Shown here: one piece after another, positions 56,793 through 64,000 of the stretch
How positions within the stretch are numbered: the stretch's first letter is position 1
Layout of the letters: each line of letters starts with the position of its first letter
Source: Bipolaris cookei
Lineage: Eukaryota > Ascomycota > Dothideomycetes > Pleosporales > Pleosporaceae
DNA length: 64,000 nucleotides
Assembly: GCA_002286855.1 (NCBI GenBank)
Contig: NRSV01000010.1
Location: 1-64,000 of the forward strand
Direction of reading: 5' to 3'
Made by a program: the position numbers and the translations under genes
Notes under the pieces: generated by a model
Told to the model about the DNA's origin: nothing
Database searches by the model: none
The model's input: only the letters and a program-made list of their open reading frames with translations

Positions 56793-58749
56793 ATGGCGTT
56801 TTTGATATACTTCTTTATTACAGCTTTGATACTACTTACCCACTACTTTTTCTCCGCCACCATCCTTGTCCAGAAAACTAGTCAGAAACAGACACCGCCA
56901 TGGCTCTCGTACAGACTCCCCTTTATAGGCCACGCAATATATTTTTTCACAGATCCGTATGCGTTGTTGGCAGGAATCACGTATGCAATTCCCCTTGTCA
57001 GCATACCAACATACAACAAACCACCCTACCAGTGAAAAAAAAACTAACAATCTACAAAAAAAGCCACCCAGTCCGCCTCCACCTCCCCGGCACAAACCCA
57101 ATCCTAATCCAAGGCACCCCTAACATCCGCCGTCTCCTGAAATCCAGTTCTCACACAAATCCCTCCCACGCCCAGACTTTCATCGCAAGCCAACTCTTCG
57201 GCATGCCCAAGCGCGCAGCACAGCTCTTCCAGCATGATGACTCCGGGTACGCTGCTACTCCCTTACCAAATTCGCTTGTAGAGGGAAACAATAGGATTTG
57301 TTATAGAGATAGGAAGATTCTGTTGGATATGCTGCAAGGGAATGAAGTAGCGGGGGTAATTGAAAGATTCAGGGGTGTGTTTGAAAAGAGAGTGATGCGG
57401 ATATGGGAGGACATGAGGGACGAGGAAGAGTGGGTTGAAGAAGGAGATTTGTGGGAGTTTCTTACGAGGGAGGTTACGCCTGCTGCAATTGAGGCGTTGT
57501 GTGGGAAGTTACTAGTGGAGGAGGTGGACGGGGAGTTTGTGAGGGACTTTTGGGTGTTTGATGAGTGGGTGCCTGCTATTACCAAGGGGGCACCTGCTTG
57601 GCTTCTTCCAGGGGCGTATAGGGTTAGGGATAAGTTGCTGGGGAGTCTGGTGGAGTGGCGGAGGGTGTTGTTGCAGCGACGGCAATCGCAGACGCGGGGT
57701 GGGGACGAGGCGGACGACGCCTCGCCGTCGATGATGGCAAAGATGGATCTGCTCGACGTCGATGGATGGTCTGTGCAAGCGATCGCGGCGTCAGATCTAG
57801 GCTTGATATGGGCGTAAGTTTCTCCAGTCTTCTGATTGCAAGACAAGAGAAAGTTGGCTTGTAAGCGCCGTGTGATGGCGGTTGCAGACCTCACTTTTTT
57901 TGCTGTCCCTGCTCGTTTGCTGACCACCCTCCTAGCTCGAATTCCAACACTATTTCCGCCATTTATTGGCTGATTGTCGAGATCTTCCGCTCTCGGGAAC
58001 GGCTGAGGCGCATCCGAGCTGAATGCTTGAATGCAGGACGCAGCACCAGCAGCCACAACACTAACGACAGCCATGCACTTCAAGGCAAACCACTAATTGA
58101 TATCGACTTATTGGCCCTACTCACTCAGCCATATCTCCAAGCCTGTTTTGCAGAAACACTTCGTTTGCGGACCCACATTTTTATTACCAGATTCGTCGAC
58201 ACTCGCAACATGGAGATAAATGAGTGGTCGATCCCTGCCGGCAGTGTCTTACTCACCTGCTCATCTGTACCGCATATGGACGCTGCGCTATGGAAGACGA
58301 ATAGTCATGCTGCATCGGCACGCCCACTGACAGACTTTGCGCCGGAGCGTTTTCTCAAAATGCCAATTGATATCTCCAGTAACGGTCCGGAGCGCAGCAC
58401 AAGTAAGCTTGATGCAGACGCCTCTCCCTCTGTCGATCCACCAGGAAAACAGCCACCAGATACTTACCCCACGTCCTGCGAGTCTGCCCAATTGCAATTT
58501 TCCGCAAAGGGGCTCGACGGCATATACATCCCGTTTGGTGGCGGGGCGCAAATGTGTCCCGGTCGCAAGCTGGCAAAAGCAGAGACATTCATCGTGACGG
58601 CTATATTGACATCCCTGTTTGACATTGAATTGTGCAACACCCAGTGTGAGATACCGGTCAAGTCGAGTCATTTTGGCACAGGTGTCAGCAAGCCTGCAGC
58701 CAAAACACCTTTTCGCATTCGAAGGCGACAGGCAGGGGCAGTGAGCTGA
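56793..58749 (+). CDS. Cytochrome P450, CYP7/CYP8-like
   Basis: Three exons: 56793-56980, 57064-57813, 57936-58749; introns 83 and 122 bp; 583 aa. An N-terminal membrane anchor (IYFFITALILLTHYFFSATI) is followed by the Pro-rich hinge and HPVRLHLPGTNPILIQG. The I-helix reads LGLIWASNSNTISAIYW, which lacks the usual acid-Thr pair but resembles the WAS.ANT motif of sterol 7-hydroxylases (CYP7). Then come ETLRLR (ExxR), FAPERF, and the heme loop FGGGAQMCPGR with Cys 520. An ER-bound monooxygenase; the CYP7/8-like motifs suggest a sterol-, terpenoid- or fatty-acid-like substrate. Between E-x-x-R and the heme loop there is a Ser/Pro-rich insert of about 50 residues, longer than usual. Confidence 0.85.
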
Positions 58750-59417
58750 GTTGAATGAGATAGCAGCTGTGACATGTAGTCTATACTTGGTTACAAATTT
58801 TCCTCTTAATACCCGTGAGCTGTCGGATGATACTGCGGGTGAGAATCGAGTACCTTGATTTTATTCGATCTTGTGTTATCGAGGCCTGCAATAGGGCTGC
58901 ACAGAATCAGACTGAATCCATTTCGGCATTGGTTCTCATGTGCGCTCAGCCACGTACGTCTGTCTAGCGCTGTATAATCCTTACCCTACACAACGGGACT
59001 TATCCTCGTTGTGGCAGAATACGCGAGATCCCTGTGTTCATTGGGCAGCTGCAGATGATACTGTAGGTCGTAACACCACCTGCAAGAGTTACCACAGCAC
59101 TGGGACCGTATGATGGGACACAAGGCTGATTTCAAATGCAGAATCGCAGCCGAATCATGTTCAGTCCTAAAATAATTTTCTGTCAGTGAACTGGCTGAAT
59201 CTCGTGTTGGCCCCCACGCCAGGCTCCAACGCATACTCCTCGGAGGAGGCAAACTCATGAAGCTGTATGGTGATGGATAATGAGACAATAACAACCAGAC
59301 TTGTGTTTTGTGCAGTGATTACCAAGCCTGCATATACTGCGTACTCGAGGTGAACGCCGGCGGCATAGTCTTTCGTCGACACTTCTCTTTTCCAAGCGTT
59401 TCAAAAACCCTTTTGCC
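58750..59417. other. Intergenic stretch
   Basis: 668 bp between the first P450 and the methyltransferase; no frame or site recognised. Confidence 0.4.
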
Positions 59418-60519
59418 ATGAACAGCACAAATGACGAGTTCTTAAAATCGTTACAAGACCATCCAACTACTTGGACGCTGGCTTTGACCACTTGGCTTCT
59501 AAGCTGTGCTTTTGTCTGGAAATTGGAATTGAAGGCGCTCGAACGAAACATGGCATCACATCATGCGAAGAACAGTCTTGACTCCACTTCTAAAGGTACT
59601 CGCGATATTAGTGAACTGAAGAAGTTGCCGTGGTATACGCTGGAAATAGGTAACAAGCTCAACGAATCGATGCAAACGTTGTTAGAAGAATATGGGAGCG
59701 TTCCGCGATACATTCAAGAAGAACATATCCACCGGGTCGTAAGTACTACACTTGGTATCTTGAGGCATGCTAATGGAAGTAACTCAGCGTGACGCAGCCT
59801 TTGAAGCCCTACCGATCGGAACGATTGGGGAATTCTGGTTCCTTGTCCTTGGGCTCGCTGAGCATCCCATGTACAATCGCATCGTCAAACGACTGACATC
59901 TGGAAATGAGAGTCTTCAGCCGACCTTGATCGATCTGGGGACCTGTCTTGGTCAAGATATACGTAAGCTGATATACGATGGCGCGTCGCCCGATCAGCTT
60001 CTGGGCGTAGACAAGTTCCCCCAATTCTTAACTGTCGGTCACGAACTATTTCAAGACCACGCACTCACCAAATCATGCTTCAAACCCGCAGATATCTTTG
60101 GTGAGGATGACGCTGGCGTTCTCGATACGACTAGAGGCTCTTGGGATATCGTGACTTCCTCGCAGCTGTTGCATGCTTTTGACTGGGCGAAACAGAAGCA
60201 AGTAGTGAAGCTCATGTTGCAATTAGCGCGTGGAAAAAGTAGCTGGATAGCGGGTTTACTTACTGGTGGCCTGCAAGGCCATTCAGTTCCTGTTCCACCT
60301 CCTTTGGTTCCTGTCGGCATACATGTGGAACGTTACATTCACTCGGCGACAACTCTGCGACAGCTCTTTCAAGAAGCATCCGATGAAGCGGGGCTTTCTA
60401 TCAGCATTGACGTGCAATATCAAGAAGACCCTAAAAGCTTGTACACGAGTGAAATCACAAAGGGTTTCTTTACTTCTCCCGAGGCGAGATTGTTGTTCTA
60501 TTTTGTCGAGATTCTTTGA
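59418..60519 (+). CDS. SAM-dependent methyltransferase, AusD-like (secondary metabolism)
   Basis: Two exons, 59418-59738 and 59788-60519, with a 49-bp intron; 350 aa. The core begins HIHRVRDAAFEALPIGTIG, a signature of fungal methyltransferases near meroterpenoid and related gene clusters (AusD type). Motif I is LIDLGTCLGQD (about residues 154-164), followed by KLIYDGASPDQLLGVDKF and the acidic post-motif; WDIVTSSQLLHAFDW is the substrate-pocket region. The first 50 residues contain a hydrophobic stretch (TWTLALTTWLLSCAFVW) that is unusual for this soluble family and might be a membrane anchor; an alternative start lies at the Met of MASHHAKN (about residue 45). Likely an O-methyltransferase of the putative cluster. 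Confidence 0.8.
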
Positions 60520-61017
60520 GGGGTGGGCGTGGATGTTTCCTATTTAGTCGAAATTATATGGTTATGAGAGACTGCAGCTCACAAAAGAATACATATTTGA
60601 AATACTTGGCTCAGAAGAAAGCATATGGACGGTTCGTACTGACAAATTGTAGCTACCTTAGTATGCTATGACGTCATCCTAAAGACTGACTCGCCTTGAT
60701 ATACTAGCCTCAAGTTCCACGACTCGCATCTCTCTCCTCCCTCTATCATTCACTCTATTTTATAGAAACAACAAGCCTTATCGTTCCACAATGCTTATTC
60801 CCATACTATGATTGGTGATCGTGATACACCCCGGATCTCGTGTCCAGAACTAGCGTAAGATCTGCTCATTAGCGGATACGCAATGGGGAAGCTACAAGAT
60901 GCATGTATTCCTTCGCTCCGTCCACCTAGCCGAACAAAAGCAAAACTATGAAGCCCCCACTGCCCATCATCTCCTCTCTATTCTTCCCGCAAAATCTTGG
61001 GAAATTGCATATACATC
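60520..61017. other. Intergenic stretch
   Basis: About 500 bp without a gene; promoter of the second P450. C/T-rich before the ATG. Confidence 0.4.
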
Positions 61018-62737
61018 ATGCCTATACGTTTAGTGACGCTCCCAAGTTCCATCGACATTCCCTCATTCTTCCTCGCCTACCTCCCTCTTTTCCTCATCAT
61101 ATATACCCTCCTCTGGATCCTCTACACCCTAACTCTGCACCCATTATCTCGTATCCCTGGTCCCCTCTGGCCGCGCCTATCACGAACATGGCTCATGTGC
61201 CACCACTACGCTGGTGACATAGACATAGCAACGCGGGCCCTGCACGCGCGGTACGGCCCCATTGTACGTATCGCACCAGACGAAGTCACAGTTGCGGACC
61301 CAAGTGCGCTGCCTCTCATCTACCCCATTCAAAAGGCGTTGCAGAAAACGGATTGGTATGTGCCGTGGCGGCCAAAGGGACTGGGCTCGCAGCCGGATTT
61401 GTTTACGCAAACCGATGAGAGGGCGCATGCGGCGTATAGGCGGATTGTAGGGGGGGTATATTCGCTGTCTAGTATTCTGAAGAGTGAGGCGGGATTGGAT
61501 GAGATGTTAGAGCTTTTTATGCAAAGATTGGGAGGTTTTGCGGACCGTGGGGAGGTGCTTGATTCTGGGCTTTGGTTGGAGATGTGAGTTTGGTTGCATT
61601 GTTGAAAACCGGAACGCTGTGCTTGCTAATTAGTATGACTCTGTAGGTATTCGTTTGATAATATTGGCGTAGCATTTTTCGGCCAAGCGTTTGGATTTTT
61701 ACGTGATAGTGTCGATTATAACGGCTACATTCATGCCGTACATCTCGCAATGCCCTTTCTTACCCTCTTGACGGTGACGCCGTACTATACACGGCCCTTT
61801 CTACTTCTTGTTGCTGTCTGCATTCCGAAACTACTCAGAGCTGTGCTGGCGGTGGAGGATATCAAGAAGACGGCGATCAAAGAGACCAAGATAGCTACTG
61901 AGCGGTCTCTCGAGGTGACGGGAAAGCGACCTGATGTAGTCTCTCAGCTTTTAGCCATTGTGCAAGAAAAGGGTGAGAAGGTGAACTACTCGCACAAAGA
62001 AATCACGTCAGACATGTGGGTAGGAATGTAAGTGATCTTGGCATGGAAGTACGACATATTGTGCTGACGAAGCGTAGCATGGCCGGTGCGGACAGCACAT
62101 CGATAAACATGCGTTCGTTAATGTATTTCCTGATGAAGAATCCTGAGAAGCTTGAGAAAGCGCGTGCAGAAGTCGATGCAGCTTTTGAAAATGGCAGCCT
62201 TTCGTCGCCCGTGCAATACAGTCAGGCATCCACACTCCCGTACCTGGCAGCGGTGGTGAAGGAAACAGGGCGACTGTTTCCCGCATTTTCAGTGTCGATG
62301 CCTCGGTATGCACCTAGTCAGGGTCTCACGCTTTGTGACAAATATATCCCAGGGGGCTATACTGTGGGTATGAATCCGGCGATTGTCCAACATGACACTG
62401 GCGTTTTTGGAGAGGACGCACTCGAGTTTAAACCCGAGCGATGGCTTGAGAGCGAAGAACGCACACGGGCAATGGATAGGGCAATCCTGGCATGGGGGGC
62501 TGGGACGCGGACGTGTGTTGGCAAACCTGTAAGTGGCTCTGGGCGTGGCTATCAGACGCCCGCGCTGACAGTGCATAGCTTGCCTTGACACAGATCTACA
62601 AAGTAACGGCAGAGACATTGCGCCGGTTTACTTTTGAAATGGCACACAACCGGCCGTGGAGGATTCACAATTGCTCGTTCAATGTGCAGACGGATGTGGT
62701 GTGCAGGTTCAAGAGAAGGGATTTGAGCGCCACATAG
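61018..62737 (+). CDS. Cytochrome P450, pisatin-demethylase-like
   Basis: Four exons: 61018-61583, 61647-62027, 62078-62528, 62579-62737; introns 63, 50 and 50 bp; 518 aa. An N-terminal anchor (FLAYLPLFLIIYTLLWILY) leads into LTLHPLSRIPGP. The pair HARYGPIVRIAPDEVTVADP, the I-helix GIMAGADSTS, KETGRLFP (ExxR), FKPERW and the heme loop AWGAGTRTCVGKP with Cys 462 are as in pisatin demethylase-related P450s. The first heme-loop residue is Trp instead of Phe, a common variant in this group. The last acceptor is chosen to give KPLALTQIYKVTAETL, which restores the expected helix after the loop. An ER-bound tailoring monooxygenase; substrate not deducible. Confidence 0.85.
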
Positions 62738-64000
62738 AAAGCTGTGGCCTGCATCATGTAGGTTCTGGCTGTGGACAATAACGTACCCCTTATCACCGGA
62801 GAAACAAAAAGATTAGTCAGATGGAGTGCAGGATCATGATTCCTTTGCTATAGAGCACGGATGCACAAGGCAGCGGTGACAACGTGGTTACTGGGAAGAC
62901 CCTCGCAAGCATGCGCCACGAAGGAGATCATCCGAGACAAGAATCAACAGATGTTGAGAGAATTGCCGTAACAGGTAGGTTGAGATGTGGAACTGCCGGG
63001 CTGAGTGTCGTTAGCGCCCTGAGATAGATTGCTGCCGGCTAGATGTTGCATGTGAGTTGCATTGGTTTTTGAGTTTGTCGAGGCCAGCGAAAAGGACTCG
63101 TGGGGCCGTGCACGAGTACGAGGTCTTGGAGAAAAAGCAAAGAAAGGGGCTGTCTCTCCTCGGGTAATAGTACGAGTAAATATAAGGCCAGGCCTGATTG
63201 TAGCATCAATGGAACACAACTTGTTCGTCTCATTTGTCGGAACTGCATTATTTGTTTAAGTTCAAATCTCTATTCCAGTTTTTGAGGAAATCGTATTGAT
63301 GAAGGATCAAAACCGTCCAATGTGAAATGCTTTGAGCTACTGGATTGATTGATACAACTCAGTCTAGGATGCATGTAGCTGGATGACAAAACTGGTGGGA
63401 GTACCAAGATCTTACCTGGCAAATGGGAGGAAACAGGATAGGGGCTGGGTGGAGGCTTGGCGTGGCATGCACTTTCCTGTACCAAACCCCTACATCTGAG
63501 TGATACCATGCTTCTCCAAAGTCTAACATAGAACCGGGCTAGAGCTTGCCAGATGTTGGTTCGCTTGGTTGAATTGGAACCAGATTATGTTGTGGGGTAG
63601 GGACCAAGGACGGGGTGAATGAACGGTCTATGCCGCCCAGTGCGTTTGCATTGCTCGACCGTATTTGTCGCGGCGCTAGCCTTTGTACAGAAGATGCCGA
63701 GGAATGGTCTTATATGTGTTGATTTTTGATGATGGTTGAGTGGTTGTTGGTGTTGAGGCCAAACAGGCTAGAGGCACAGATGATGATTGACACCGGGGTG
63801 CTCTGGCGATGACGATGGCTCAAAGCCCGCCTTGCTGCTTGTTCCCTAGTCGCGTACTCGCTAACCTGGCCTTGCGGCTGCCACTCCCTCCCCATGTGAA
63901 GCTGCAGACGTGAAAAGCAGGTGTATCTTGCATCACCTTTTTTTCTTTTTGCTGAATGTGCTCTGTTTGAAGCTCCATGTCGCGTCCCAGTTGCCTACCG
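62738..64000. other. Right end without a recognised gene
   Basis: Short frames on both strands without motifs. The last 100 bp are C/T-rich and may be the promoter or leader of the next gene beyond the window. Confidence 0.4.

Noticed and set aside
1..64000. CRISPR arrays, bacterial operons or ribosome binding sites
   Set aside because: No spaced direct repeats of that kind; the introns and gene families are fungal.

Overview
This looks like nuclear DNA of a filamentous ascomycete, most likely a dothideomycete of the Pleosporales type. Genes are split by 43-122 bp introns with GT...AG ends, most of them 45-60 bp. There is a CFEM receptor of the PTH11 kind, a fungal-type methyltransferase, and pogo/Fot1, Tc1/mariner and Tad-like LINE transposons whose frames are broken mostly by TGA and TAG codons, the pattern left by RIP. 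The taxon is inferred from style, not from a marker gene. I saw no tRNA, rRNA or CRISPR array.

Layout. From 1 to 23 kb the window is gene-poor and mobile. It holds the tail of a DDE1 transposase, a palindromic MITE, one intact-looking TENA/THI-4 gene (2.7-3.7 kb), a five-exon DUF3435 tyrosine recombinase with C2H2 fingers (4.4-7.2 kb; Starship-captain-like, one internal stop), several decayed orphan frames, a candidate small secreted protein, a probable solo LTR, a second pogo-like transposase, a LINE whose ORF1 contains an assembly gap, and two head-to-head C2H2 gene remnants. From 23 to 33 kb it is a normal gene block: an unknown conserved-looking protein, a Gyp8/TBC1D20-type Rab GAP, a large DDB1/CPSF-A/Mms1-family propeller protein and a C2H2 protein. 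From 33.8 to 45 kb repeats return: a frameshifted gene, two degraded Tc1-like elements, and a complete pogo-like element with 55-bp TIRs sitting inside another transposase. They flank an intact CFEM/7TM receptor gene. From 47 kb on it is mostly genes: an unknown basic/disordered protein, a BTB protein and a second 7TM rhodopsin-domain protein.

The right end (55-63 kb) carries four same-strand genes: a 3-beta-HSD/Erg26-type SDR, a CYP7/CYP8-like P450, an AusD-type methyltransferase and a pisatin-demethylase-like P450. Together they look like tailoring genes of a terpenoid or meroterpenoid/sterol-like secondary metabolite cluster whose backbone enzyme is not in the window.

Exon structures were derived by hand from splice signals and frame continuity. 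For each multi-exon gene called intact, the joined exons sum to a multiple of three and stay open. No database search was possible, so family names rest on motifs recognised by eye.
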